Notes: generated by a model not told the origin, from the sequence alone. A stretch of 64,000 nt of DNA from Chalara sp. BL73 (GCA_918026815.1 CAKJVC010000006.1:1426001-1490000); one strand, 5' to 3'. Positions 34,916-46,326 are shown, numbered from the stretch's first letter. A program made the numbers and translations.

Positions 34916-36461
34916 TACAGCAAAAATTAAAACCCTAAAATTCATCGAATTCGCTGCCAGAGTCATATTATTAACCTGGCTAGTCAGTTTTTCCTTCATA
35001 CCGCCGCTGAAGATTCTATCGACGATATTTTTGCTCCAGCCAACAACGCTTGTTAAAATGCTCTTAAAAAAAAAGAATTGAAAAAATAAAAAAAATTTAA
35101 GCCTATTAGTAAAGCTCATAATAACGCTAATTTCATTGCGCGTTCTCCAGAACGTTTACAACAATTCAAAGCGATTTCTGGAAAGTAAGTAATTCGTCGC
35201 GATAACGTAACAAAATAAGTTAAAACTGATCAAGTACAATAGTTACTAATTGTTCCTATCTTCAATTAAGTAGCATTCTTTTTTAAGAACGATCAAATCA
35301 ATTTTATTACTTTGTATTCGTGAAGCTTTACTCAAATTCTACAAAAAGCACCCTAGCGCAATTCTTTTTCCTGATCGAATTACCAGCGACGATTACATTA
35401 AGCTAAAACGTATTGTAAAGTTCTTTCAGCTTCTCGAAAATGCTACTTTATTTACGGAATCACACAAAAGTACTATTAAGAAATAATTACCGAATTTGAA
35501 GTTCGTAATAGAGTGTTTTAAGAAAAGCAAAGAGCGCTATAAAGATCACGCTTTCCTTTCAGCGTCGATCAATTCAGGATAAAAAAAGCTTAATAAGTAT
35601 TATATCTTTACAAATGAATCTCTAGCTTACGCTTTTAGTGTTGTATTAAATCCTACTCAGAAATAGGCTTATTTTGAAAAAGCTTGGGCCGATTACTTAC
35701 AGTAGTTAATTTCAATTAAGAAAAAAGTCGAGGATTATTAGAATGAAAAGTACAAAAATAAAAGTAAGTAGTTAAAGATTCCGGCGTTCATTACTAACTA
35801 ATCCGTAATTAGAGTCTCTCGTACTACGACAGCTCTTTCTAATTCTCTCGACGTTCAAGAAATCTCTTAAAATGCGTACTTTGCTCATTTACAAAAGCGT
35901 CGGCGTTCACGCTCTCTAGCGCCAAAAGATAAGCTACAGGAATACCTTTCTTTCCCTACAACTCAAATAGCTCTTAGCGATTCTTTCGACTTTCGTATTT
36001 GGTGGTTATCACAGCAAAAAAGATAGCCAAATCTATTCTAAATAGCTATTAATATTTTGGGGATACCTTCTATATCGACCGACGCTGAAAAGGCGTTCTC
36101 TAGCGCAAAATTGACTATTACGGATCGTCGTAATCGTTTTTCTATGGCTACTGTAAGTGCTTTGGAAAAGATTAAACAGTGGATGAGCGTAGATCACTTT
36201 ATCTACGAAGATCTTCTAAAGGATCAAAAGCTTGTAATAGAGCAAATTTAGGTGAGTGCTCGTAGTGGTTTAAAACGTGATACTAATTAGGAATAGCGTC
36301 ATTTAGAGTTGGTGTCATAGTATATCGCAGTATAGTATGATACAATATAAGATTGCAGATTTTGCTGTGATACGTATGCAAATTTCAAATCTCATATTGC
36401 GTGGTGTATGGTATTGTATTTTAGAGGTCGATATATCACGAGAATACTAACTCGATCACTG

Positions 36462-36469
36462 GACACAAC
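36462..36469. repeat. hAT target-site duplication, right copy (GACACAAC)
   Basis: Matches 18449-18456 exactly and follows the CACTG end of the hAT. Confidence 0.95.
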
Positions 36470-37961
36470 ATGTACCGTGCCTTCGGTTCCCTCTAATTTC
36501 GTCTCGTCCCCAGACTCTCGAGGGACACTCGACATTCTTTGGAGCTGTCTCTTCACGATAATCGCATGCACTTGGACAGTTCAACACCTCAATGTTCCCG
36601 AACAGCGAGAGGGCAGCGATCCCGGCTTTTGGGGTGATATCAAATGGATGTTAAAGCGTGCTTGGACTGGGACGAAATGGATGTTGGCGACGATTCTTGC
36701 GCCTGAGTTACTGCTTGCCAAGGCATGGGGAGATCTAGGGGACGCGAAGTACGACCTAGACAAGCTCAAGGACCTTGCTTCTGAAGATGGGGTTCCATGG
36801 ACTTTGACTCATTGCCTATTTGCCAATATGGGGGGTTTTGTAATCAGGGGTTACAGTGATCGACCCGAGGCGAAAAAAACACAAGCGACAGATCTTCCTC
36901 CAGCAGTGCTACAGAGCGACGTCATACCTCAGCCTCGAGTTAGTGGGCCTACGGAACCTGAGGTGACGTCTGTCCCATGTAGCAACTCGAAGACAGAAAA
37001 TACCAATACGAAGAACGGAACTCCAGAAGAAGAAGGGAATATTCTTGTGCCAGGACACAAAAATCTTTTCCACCTCACAGCCCCAGATATCATTGAACTG
37101 AGGACAGTCAAGTTGCTATCCAAGCTACCATATGTGACCATCGACGAAATTAACGACAAAAGCAAAAGCGACGCGTTCGTGCGCACGATTTCTATCGTAC
37201 AGATTATCTGGGTTGTCATTTTGATTCTCACTCGGGTGTTGCGGCATCTTGCGGTCTCTCAGCTGGAGATCGGGGTCCTTGCGTTTTCGGCTTGTGCTGT
37301 CATTATATATATTCTCAACTGGGAAAAGCCAAAGGGCGTTCAAACCCCGATTACGATAGCCTGCTATTCCAGAGAGATTCCAAACAACATACTGGAGAAG
37401 CTCAAGACGCTGAAGGAGCCTGAACACACAAGCACGGGCAATATCGCCGGCAACGTAAGAAGATTCAAGAATCCCGCCTCTATATTGGGATCACGCAATC
37501 CATCCAGTGCCTTGGGCTCGCCAATTCCTAACTATTACACCCGTAATCAGAGGGGGGGTGAAATGTATGGACTGATTCTGGGCAGCTTGGTGTTTGGAGG
37601 TATACACATTGCTGCCTGGAAATTCGAATTCCCTTCGAGGATAGAACAGATAATGTGGCAAGTGGCAAGCTTATTGTGTACAGCTATTTCTATAGTGTGC
37701 ATTCTATGGGCTTGTCTTATGTTTGGTACAGGGCTGCTTATAGTGCCGATCTCTGCGTATATTGGGCTAATATCAGGAGAATCGACATTTTTGCTAGCAG
37801 CGATGGTATTTGTATTCTCAGGAGTTGGAATGGGCTTTCCTTTAGTGCTCTATGTACTGGCAAGGCTATTCTTGTTGGTTGAAATATTTCGTACCTTGTG
37901 CTTTCTCCCTCCTGACGCATACACATCAACGTGGGCGTCTAGTATTCCTCATGTATCCTGA

Positions 37962-38292
37962 AGTCACAATGGAAGGGTGAGATAACAAGATGCCAATAAT
38001 TTTATATGTGTAGGAGATATTAACTAGAGCCAAAACTGATTTCTGCTGATCATTTTTCGATTACTGTATACTTGTTTCTAGTATTAGTAAACACTCAATT
38101 CTATGTTTATTTGAGTACTGTAACTAGGGCTCCTCGGAATTACTCCAGCAGCCTTGTCCTGAGGATCACCTTTACTGCTTGTACCGCCATTGGAGATTCA
38201 CAGAAAATACGTTTGATGTCGGCATATAGTTGGCGGGGTTTTCGAACTTATAAAGTCAGAATTTGAGGTGTCAATCTGTGTGTCTGCTTTGA
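37962..38292. other. Short convergent intergenic region
   Basis: About 330 bp between the 3' ends of the membrane-protein gene and the leftward HET gene. No gene is seen; it should hold both 3' untranslated regions. Confidence 0.5.
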
Positions 38293-40417
38293 TCAAATCA
38301 GATCAAAATCCTTCTTCGTCAACTTTCCATCCCCAGCCCACTGACTTGCGAGTCCATCCATGAATCCATGAGCATACGCGGTACCAATAACCTCCCACTT
38401 TACTCCGCCATTTCCATGATGGCCGACACTCTTCCTCTCCCGAAGAACAAGGGGAACCTTCCCACCATCAACTGCAGCCACTAAATCACCAATTTTAGAT
38501 ATATTATTGTCCCCAGATAATCCCCCCCAAGGAACCATGGCATACGGTCCGCCACCCAACTCAGCGAACTGCCATTCGCTCGTTAAAGAAGAGATCCCAG
38601 TCCCACTAGCTACCCTACCCATCTCGTACAACAAGTCCTTATCCCCATCATATTTATCATACTGTCCAAGTTTTGGATCGCTTAATGGCAGCTGAGAGGT
38701 CTTTTGGCGCCATTCATTGAAGATCTCTGTGTACTTCTTCAAATCGCCTTGATTCAGCCTCCGAGACGGATGAGCTAGGCAGTCAGTCATCAAAGTTCTC
38801 CAATAGGCCGCGAATGCATTCCCGCCAGTGACGTAGGATATATCTTCCGAATTGGGATCTGCAATACCATCGGGCATCTAGTCTCGTGCCCACGGTGAGA
38901 AGTAGTGGCCACCAGAGTATGCCATTTTCCGAGTCGGTTTCATTGTTTTTATGGCTCCAAGGACAATACCCGTGACAGAAAGCGCGCCATCGGGGCCGAT
39001 TTTAACGGGAGATTTGCATTTCTCTGCTCCAGTAGAAAAGATCGAACGTTGAGCAAAGAGAATCTTTTTAGCTATTGTGCAGGAGAAATTTGGAAGCCAA
39101 GAAGGAAGGTTCTCAACCAGCGAAGACGGATTGTCGGAATACCTCCACTCTGCATGCAGAGCAGTGGAGGACGTATGTCCGAGTGGCCAGAGACTCTGAG
39201 TGACTATATCGAGATTTTGAGCCGAATTTATCTGAGCCCGTGCTACGTCAATGTAGACTTCTTGGGGAGTCTCTTTGTAGTCGGGGATGATGTCGAGATT
39301 GTCTGTTGCTAGACCCAGGAGTCCATAGGTTTTATCTCGAGGATCGGTGCCTAAGTGTATTCAAATCAGAAAAAAATACGCGTATCTCAAACAAGAGAGA
39401 ATATTTCAACGGTTTAATGTTGTTTGGGAGTAGAAAACTATGAATCACAGCTTTCTCTTATCCCGCTTATCCCGGATGCAACAATATATCCCATCAACCA
39501 CTTGGGGGCAAGTCTTCCTAACCACAGATTGAATTAGCCTTACTGTAAGTAGCTCGAAAGCGTGACAAGACATCCAAAAGCGTTGAATTGATCGGAACAG
39601 TCAAATTGAGAGCCTCTCTCTGATGCTCGATGACCTGAACCTTCGAGAAAGCATCCCAAATATCTTTGTCATACATCTGATGGCTAAACGCCAGATGATA
39701 TCGGTCGGAGGTACCTGAATGATCCAATATACCGCTTAAGGTTTCCCAAGGCAGTGTTAATTTCCCAACAACTAATACTGCTCGAGGACAGCACGCGATT
39801 TCCTGCATCACCCAGACTCGCTCCCATAGAGTAGGGTATTCTAAGAGCTCTGGGAGACTCCGAGAGCCTATGTCATCGAGACCCAATTTAGAGAGCGAAA
39901 CGAGCTTATCTGATCCTATAATTCCAAAATCCTTCGCACCCCGATCAGTAAGACGTTGAAGATTCAGACTTTTCATGCGCTTGACAGCGTCGATTACAAG
40001 TTGGGTACACTCATCAGACTCGCCAATCCCCACCAAATCTACAGCACAAGAACTATAGATACCCTTCATAAGTCTGACTTGCTGATTTCGTTCTTCGATA
40101 TTGCTCTGGTCAATACAGATGGCGTCAACCCAGACTATACGTGGCTTATCAGGCAGGCGCAGGTACCGAAGAGCAAGTTCAAGGTTGGTAGTGACTTTGA
40201 GGCTTGCGCCATCTATCTGCAAAATTGCCTGAATCTTAGGATCTCCCCATGCATATAAGAGTGTTTCATAAATGGGATGGTCGTCGAGTGTAACCTCCAC
40301 GAGATTGCACGTAATGGGTGCGGGAAAGTAGGCTGATGGTTGTAATATGGCAAGTCGAAAGCCTCTAGAACTTGAGTCCACTAATCGGTAGGAATATGAA
40401 GGAGATAAAGTTTCCAT
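38293..40417 (-). pseudogene. HET-domain protein gene with one in-frame nonsense codon
   Basis: Exon 1 (40417-39544) carries the HET blocks: YETLLYAWGD (residues 50-59), IVWVDAICIDQ (about 94-104) and ERVWVMQEIA (about 199-208). An intron at 39351-39543 (GTAAGG donor, TTCTGATTTG branch region, TTAG acceptor) joins in phase to DPRDKTYGLLGLA, the usual next motif. The frame then runs to 38881, where a TAG (38880-38878) stands as codon 449. It continues open for 194 codons to 38293 with YVTGGNAFAAYWRTLMTDC, YAMVPWGG and AYAHGFMDG, the typical C-terminal part. Without the stop the protein would be 643 residues. A TGG-to-TAG change would explain it. The HET domain itself precedes the stop, so a truncated protein is conceivable. 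Confidence 0.85.
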
Positions 40418-41538
40418 GTTGGACTGTCTTATGCAACTTATGAGATCGAAATTCGGTGATATTGCTGAGAGATGTTGGAGAAGTAGGTGAGAGGGAGGGG
40501 ACGAGGAAGCTGAAAAGTCTGAAGAAATGCATAATATAGCGAGGCGCCTAATGAGCCTCCAGCGAAGACAACATTCGCTAAAAAAATAAAAAAAACATTT
40601 TAATGATTGAAAACGTCAACATGAATAAAAACGGCTTAAAAAGAAAACAAGGACAGAAGGGAGATCGTTGTAACGGCTGTGGTAAACGAGGGTGGTCATC
40701 GTGAGACGAGTAAAACGGCTTGGACGATTTTGGGATCTTGAAGCAGACGGCAGTAATGAGGTTGAGAAGATAGGGATTCCCGATTCGTAGTCTTTTGGGG
40801 GAGAACTGGATAGCTTGCACTGCGATCTATTCACAAACTGATCTCTACTCTTGTAGCCAAGCCGCTAATAATTCGGAAATGGTTCGGAGCCTCGGCGGCC
40901 TTGACATAAGTCTATGACTTTGGATATGGACTTTAGCCAGGTGCTATAGTTCACTAGTTACACGGCGCATATGAGGAAGCTTATCAAAAGTAAAGGTTGC
41001 TACCGGGTTAGCTAGGATAGCAAAACAGCTGACCACCTAATTGAATCTCTATAGTAGCTAGTTATAATTAAATAAAGAACCAAATCGGATCCCGGCTTCT
41101 ATAAAGGTAGGTGACTAGAGGCAAAGACAAAAGGGAAAGATAGAATATGCTTTAATTTATTGATGTGGTAATACTGTTTACTGTTGGACATATTTAAATA
41201 CCAACTATACTGTTTTTGTATGCTATATACTCAGACCACAAAATTCCTAAAGATTATACTATGGCTCTATCGGCAATCAAATCCAAGTATCTGGTGACGT
41301 ATTCGAGATCCTTTCTCATAGATCTGGTCAAGCCACTTCCACGGCGAATAAGGCGGAGTAGAGAACCCATCCATGCGCGAATATCCTTTGCATGATAGGT
41401 ACTATAGCAGGGAATCAACCATAAAGCAAATGCATACATCACGTCTCCAAGCCTAATTTCGTTCAGTATCGCGCTCTATTCCGACCTAACCCCAGGGTTG
41501 GCTAATTAACTACATATCCGTCCTCATCTTGTTCTTGC
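40418..41538. other. Unassigned region
   Basis: About 1.1 kb. The left part should contain the promoter of the HET gene. A 62-codon minus-strand frame (41254-41442) has a hydrophobic start and a basic end but no recognised motif. Frames at 40578-40834 are AT-rich shadows. Confidence 0.4.
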
Positions 41539-42187
41539 TTAATCTTCAAGTTTCACTTTACATAGACTCAACTCCACTTCCATGTCGTTCACATAATCTT
41601 CTACTAACACGTATAGCCTACGCCTTACTTTGGAGCTGAGCTGTATATCGTAACCTTTAAGTAGATTTATTACTCTTGTGGCAAGCTCGTTTTCGTCATC
41701 TGGAGTGGGAGGACGAAGCGAGAACCGATCCGCCTGAGTGGAAGTTGGTGCTGCTTGTTGACTACTTCGAAGCACTCGATCAGATGCAGCACTGTTCGAA
41801 TTTCTCAGAAGCGTATTATTTATGCCTGTCGAACGGCCTAACTGCGAACGCGATTCGATACTAATTTGGCGTGGCCGAGATGGGGTTTGGGGTTCAGGTG
41901 ACATAGAAGCGGCCAAGCGCCTGCGGGCTTCAGGTTCATGTTCTACCCAGAGCCAAAATCCGCACTTTCCGTCCAGGTCGCATTTGTAAACTGCCAATAA
42001 TCAGATTTGCTCCTATACAGGTGAAACGGAATATTCTCATTCACATACAATCTTGCCCTTTGTTTCCTCCTTTCCCGGTTTGAACGCGCTTCGCCTTTTC
42101 GTTGCACAGGCAATACCATTGGCTATTCCTATACGTGCCTTCTAAGAATTTGCTGTATCTATTTGTTCCAGGCGTATGAATGGACAT
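41539..42187 (-). CDS. Small GRF-type zinc-finger protein
   Basis: Exon 1 is 42187-42049 and exon 2 is 41990-41539; the intron 41991-42048 has a GTATGT donor and CAG acceptor and splits a Phe codon. The product is 196 residues. The N-terminal half has WYCLCNEKA, then a Gly/Lys-rich stretch (GKGGNKGQDF) and YKCDLDGKCGFWLW, with Cys at 26, 28, 50 and 56. This is the GRF zinc-finger layout, a nucleic-acid-binding module found in several DNA repair and topoisomerase proteins and in many short fungal proteins. The rest is a Ser/Pro/Arg-rich linker and a predicted helical C-terminus (about 155-196). The function of these short fungal versions is not known to me. Confidence 0.75.
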
Positions 42188-42353
42188 GTTGGATGCAAGG
42201 TACGCTATCAAATGCCGCTCTTAGTGGGAAAATAGATCAATTGCAAGTGAGGTTATCGGAGTTATAAGCTTAACAGCCAAGAACATTCAGGTGTAGAAGA
42301 TCGCAATTTGTGCACTGCTCCTTTCCTTTATTATAACCCTTTTCGTTGTTATT

Positions 42354-43076
42354 GCCTTAGCCTAAGTTTGGTCCCCGAATGAAAATACGCGCCCACTCGC
42401 AGCCACATTGCAAGGCTGAAACAAGCCTTTTGGCAACGATCACCGCATGCTACTAGCTGGAGCCATCTCATCAACTTACGAGGCCAAACATAGCCGTCGC
42501 GAGGTCTTGAGATCAATCAATAGCGGTAATACGTCACCATTTCGCTTCAATATTCCTGATTAGTACTTTCCTGCGCTTCGATCGGAAGGCAAATGGCGCA
42601 GCTCCAACATGTCTTGGAGAAGCCGAAACCAGATCAACCTCTTTGACGCCAGATTACGCAAACCGATTCACAGCGCCTCGTTGTCCTGACCAGTCAAACA
42701 TGCCATCTAACTTCCTTCATGCAGATATGAGGCCTAGTCCACATGGCGCCAAACCAACCCAAGGATAGAGAAAAATGGCTCGCGACACCTGCAATCCAGT
42801 TCTTATTCCTGCCCGACGGATGGAAGATAACCAGGACAAACAATAGCTCTGAAAATTTAGGTGATTGATCGTCCAGCCGGACCCCGTGAGATGGCTCCAT
42901 GAAACCTCTCTGTGCGAATCAGTAATTGCGCTCGATTCTGTAGCCTGATGCCGCAAATCCGATAATAAATGTGCCCCCCCACCCCTTACAGCTTGCTCAC
43001 ATGCTTCCTCAGAAAGGGGTCTACTCAAAGAACCGGAAGTTGCATACGAGGCAACCCTCTTATTCAATGTCAGGGA
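42354..43076. repeat. Dispersed repeat R, copy 1 (about 720 bp)
   Basis: Aligns along its whole length with 48257-48983, in the same orientation, with a third partial copy at 56247-56500. Shared blocks include GATCAATCAATAGCGG, CAATCCAGTTCTTATT and CTACTCAAAGAACC. No LTR-like or TIR-like ends were found. This copy is GC-richer than copy 2 and looks the least mutated. Its right end touches the 3' end of the secreted-protein gene at 43060-43623. Confidence 0.85.
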
Positions 43077-43623
43077 CGGATTCCCCAGACAGACGAAGGA
43101 TCACGGGAGGGGGTATTCGAGCATTCAAAATGAAGAAGACGCACCTTGCATGTGCTATCCTTGCCCCATGGAACTGTCCCTTTTCGTCCAATGCCTTCCA
43201 TCCAGAAAGCCCCGGCCCGCTTTTGAGAGTCATATACGATTTCAACGCAGGATCAACATCCAGCTCAGCCAACAGAGCTGCAGCCTGGGCTATCTGATCC
43301 GTGATCTTCAGTAAAGGGGGAGGCATCTCCTCATCCCGCTTTGACGCCTTGGTACCCGGTTTCAGGTTGAAATTGTTCTTGAACGGCATAGCAAGGCGTG
43401 CTTTGTTAAGCTCGGTCATTTTGGAAATAGCATCTGTAACAACCTGTCGCGCCACTTCGACGTCATTCGAAGATGCATTCTGGGCAGATACAAAGAGGGT
43501 GAGTGTATCCTGCCGCTTGACCAATACAGCACGATCCGAGAGAGTGACAGAGCCGAAGAGCCTAGCAAGAGAGTGAAAAAAGAGACTCGCCCATACAAGG
43601 GCAGTACAAGGAGTCAGCCGCAT
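43060..43623 (-). CDS. Putative secreted protein of unknown family, 3' end uncertain
   Basis: The ATG at 43623 gives MRLTPCTALVWASLFFHSLA, a signal-peptide-like start, and then a Kex2-type KR site (LVKRQ, about residue 36). The mature part is helical in character (ARQVVTDAISKMTELNKARL, ITDQIAQAAALLAELDVD), with no Cys-rich pattern. An upstream in-frame start at 43704 is less likely. After about residue 160 the frame passes a GTGCGT donor-like site at 43144 and ends within or at the edge of repeat R (copy 1). The original C-terminal part may have been replaced by the repeat or may lie in an unrecognised exon. I do not recognise the family. Confidence 0.45.
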   Translation of the reverse strand: MRLTPCTALVWASLFFHSLARLFGSVTLSDRAVLVKRQDTLTLFVSAQNASSNDVEVARQVVTDAISKMTELNKARLAMPFKNNFNLKPGTKASKRDEEMPPPLLKITDQIAQAAALLAELDVDPALKSYMTLKSGPGLSGWKALDEKGQFHGARIAHARCVFFILNARIPPPVILRLSGESVPDIE

Positions 43624-43704
43624 CTTGTTGGAGGAAAAAAGGAGAAGGCTAGTATTAAGCGAGCTTAAGGGCAGAGATGAATTCTGAGTGCATGAAGCCA
43701 CCAT

Positions 43705-45397
43705 CTATATATAAAAGTATATCACTGCACAAAAGCGGGTAGAGGGGTAGAGTTTGCCTACAACATAAGTCACCTCTCATCTAGATCCAATGATATGGAT
43801 CCTTAATTCAATCACCGTTCACACGTATAGTTTCTAGAGATTCGGATCCTTAATCCAATCTCCGGCTCCACCTTGCAGTCAGCCCTAAGAATGCGTACAT
43901 ATTGCAATAATCTCTCCTTGCTCTTTCCCTATACGTCTAAACTTAGCCACAATATATTTTCCTCCCTGCAACATGCACGCCAAGTAGGAGATGGTAGGGC
44001 TCTAGTCCAGTCACAGAGTCCGTATCAACGGTCGGGAGATCGTGCGGGTCTGAGCCTCTCCCCTGAGGCCCTCTAGAAGCTTTGGCGGTGCTGTTTCCAA
44101 ACTAATATAATTGGCGTACTACCGCCTTATATTTAGTCGCAATCTCAAAGCCTTTCTTGTGCTGCCAGTCGTCAAGTGGGGTTGTATTTGGTTCTATAAT
44201 GTATGCAAAGAAGGAGGGCGGTAAGGGAAATTAGGGTATGCAAGTCGCTAAAAACACCAACAACCAACAGCTTCTGTAGCAACAATTTTCCCAAGTGTTG
44301 GTTTCTCAAGTGTTGGTTGCCAAGGATTAAAACGCCATGAGGCCGCATTTTAGGACTTGCCACTAACATATATACTAGATGGGCCCTCTAGGATTGCTCC
44401 GGATCCTTTCCTTGGTAAGGAAGCTAGGGTAATTATCCAGTGACTTTACCGCTTGAGAATCCCGCTTTCGCGCAGCAGATGGGCTACTATCGTTTTCATC
44501 TTTTCTTAGAGGTAATATCGGCATCTGTGAGGCTACGAGTATCATTGGTGAGCATAATCGATCCTGTTGTTACGATTGAAGAAAGGATGGATTTGTTAGG
44601 GGATACAAAAAAGTTCATCGCAAGAACAGCGGAAAGGGATTTCCGGCTTCCGTAATCACATTGTCATTTTGCTTACTATAAAATAGCAAGTTACATTAGT
44701 TCAAGTTCATGAATCGTTCGATCGTTTTATGCAGCACGTAATTATCCTCGGTCTAAAGGCGGCTGTTAGTTTCCGAGATTTTTTTACTACCCCCAACCCT
44801 CCCTCTAAACGCTTGTTAGCGTGACAAGGGGATTACCGGGTGATTGGTATGGGTGAAATATCTGTGCCGGCCCTGGCACATTAACAAACATTTAGGGATA
44901 CTCTCTCGCTATTTTTTACAGAAGCCTGAGCTTACTCTCTCCCCTTCCTCATTGTATCCTATTGGTCACCCTTAACATAAATGTCTTAACTAATATAACA
45001 AACCTAGGAAAGGAAGCTGCTAAGCAACTTGGCATAAGGCGTATACCATTTCAAAATAAGATATACGATGTATCAACCGTTCTGCAGCACAGTTCACTAC
45101 TTCGGATCACATATGTCTAAACACTGGTTTATTACTGGTTTAATTGCTGGTACCTGGTTCTAAACTTTCAAAATCCTAAGGTAGTTATTCCTCCGTAACT
45201 GAAAACTTTCTTGTATATACTTTCTATATTGTGGCCTGCTGTCTCGGCTACATAGTAACCTTGTTAATGGTTTGCCAAGGCGATAGGAAAGTTGTGGGCA
45301 ACTCTCGGGCAAGTCACTCGCTCAGAAAGTTTGAGAAACATTTCGCCATTCTTATAATAGCTTCACCCCCGGGCAAAACCAACGTCTATCTAACACA
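43705..45397. other. Intergenic, nothing recognised
   Basis: About 1.7 kb without motif-bearing frames. The 71-codon frame at 44440-44655 and others here look random. A short direct repeat, CAAGTGTTGGTT, occurs twice near 44290-44325. The right end should contain the promoter of the gene starting at 45398. Confidence 0.45.
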
Positions 45398-46326
45398 ATG
45401 AATTCCAGTACTACTTCCCCAACGACATCTACAGCGCGCACATCACTGCTGGCGCTCACCACGTCATTTGTCCCCCCAACACCGAGTTGCGCCAACATCT
45501 TCACGACAACTAGCACAGTAACAAGCTACTATTGGAACAACTTCACAACAACCACCCTCAAAGTGGTATATTCCGATCCCAGCAACGCCCGATTTACACA
45601 ATGTCAGCCTCGAGGGTGGGATGAAGTCGTCCAGGAGAGCCGCTTCCACTTCAGCCCAGCCGTATGCCCCGACCAATGGACTGCCTACGCCCTCAAAGAT
45701 GTTTATGTGAATATAGAGACATCTTCGCTCTCCAGGCGAGCCACTACAGCATACTGTTGCGCAAGGTGGGAATAGCGGCCTCAGCTTACGTCGATGCTTT
45801 CGCGCTGACAATGCCTGGCAGCGGCCATACTCTAAACGGCCCGGCCGTTAGTCTGCAGAGCCTTGATACACTGGCGTGCATCAGTGTGATCGGTGTCGAA
45901 GCAACGGTGACATCATCAACAGTGTCAGCGAGCCAGGCGCCCGCGTTTCCAAATGGCATACAGATTCATAATGCCTACCAGATCTCATGGGATGAAACCG
46001 ACAAGGCGACCCTGTCACCGACGCCGCCGGACTTCAGCTTCGGGTGTAGCGCAACGTTGAGTATGTGGGTTCCTGGTGAGTCGGTCGGGCCGCTGCCGTG
46101 TAACAACGGACCAGGCGATGGCGGTGGCTCGAAGAAAGGTGTTGCGATGGGTTTCGTGATGGTGGGGATTCCTATCATCGTTGTGGCATTGATCGCTACT
46201 TGCTGTGGTGTTCATTTTCGCAATGCGCGCAGGAGACGAAGAGCCATAGATCAAGTTGTGAGGGATGTTTCTGAGAGGGAACCAGTGGCAAACCCAGGTG
46301 TACAACTGGAGAATGTTAAAACGTAG
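45398..46326 (+). CDS. Single-pass cell-surface protein, possibly frameshifted
   Basis: The first frame (from 45398) is Ser/Thr-rich, then has SYYWNNFTTTTLKVVYSDP and TAYCCARW, a Cys-pair motif seen in a fungal family of extracellular membrane-anchored proteins. At about 45745-45775 the frame ends and the matching continuation is in another frame (to 46326): IQIHNAYQISWDETDKATLSP, MWVPGES, a Gly-rich linker, a membrane segment (VAMGFVMVGIPIIVVALIA) and a basic stop-transfer run (RRRRR). No intron of plausible length links the frames, so a 1-2 nt indel is likely. Topology would be ectodomain outside, about 50 residues inside. It may be a sensor-like surface protein; its ligand is unknown. Confidence 0.5.

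Larger units (their letters stand above)
19794..36251 (+). pseudogene. hAT transposase, RIP-damaged and interrupted
   Basis: A BED-type zinc finger is readable at about 20480-20580 (CKKAYKVTGGTK, then IRSHLLIAH). The catalytic region follows at 20750-21480, with KIHITTDA followed by a TAG where hAT proteins have Trp, then GIFDGKYDRI, NLALHVVKRLKNW and GFVVTDNA. Element C interrupts at 21486. After it, the region 34921-36056 is broken by stops, and the last 64 codons (36057-36251) carry the hAT dimerisation signature, with STDAEKAFSSAKLTITDRRN and WMSVDHF. A 290-bp LTR-like insert (20167-20455) lies just upstream of the BED finger. The start at 19794 is tentative. Confidence 0.85.
18457..36461 (+). 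mobile_element. hAT DNA transposon hosting two nested Gypsy elements
   Basis: The left end starts CAGTGAACGAGTTAGTAT and the right end is its reverse complement with one mismatch (17 of 18); hAT elements typically begin CAGTG. The flanking 8-bp duplication is perfect. Near the left end CTAGTATTAGTATG occurs twice (18533-18546, 18564-18577), like subterminal transposase sites. The transposase is on the plus strand (19794-21480 and 34921-36251). Without the later insertions (Gypsy elements C and B, a 454-bp solo LTR and an LTR-like insert) the element is about 3.8 kb, an ordinary size for a fungal hAT. It is RIP-damaged and cannot move by itself. Confidence 0.92.
18389..37961 (+). pseudogene. 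Multi-pass membrane protein gene split by an 18-kb transposon nest
   Basis: The 5' part (18389-18456) encodes a signal-peptide-like start, MACGLVLLGLAAITHA, up to codon 22. The rest is at 36462-37961. Both edges carry GACACAAC (18449-18456 and 36462-36469), the target duplication of a hAT element. Counting it once joins codon 21 in frame to the 3' part, giving 519 residues with no stop. The protein then has RGTLDILWSCLFTIIACTW (first membrane segment), a cytosolic loop with DGVPWTLTH, and hydrophobic segments near 263-280, 290-306, 389-406, 420-442 and 445-494 (joined numbering). I recognise it as a fungal integral membrane protein family of unknown function, often seen near HET genes. The ATG at 36408 lies inside the transposon end and is not the native start. 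Confidence 0.85.

Noticed and set aside
36408..36461. ATG at 36408 as the start of the membrane-protein gene
   Set aside because: It lies inside the hAT terminal region; the native N-terminus is at 18389, and the frame beyond 36462 continues that one.
38905..39312. 135-codon plus-strand ORF
   Set aside because: Antisense shadow of exon 2 of the broken HET gene.
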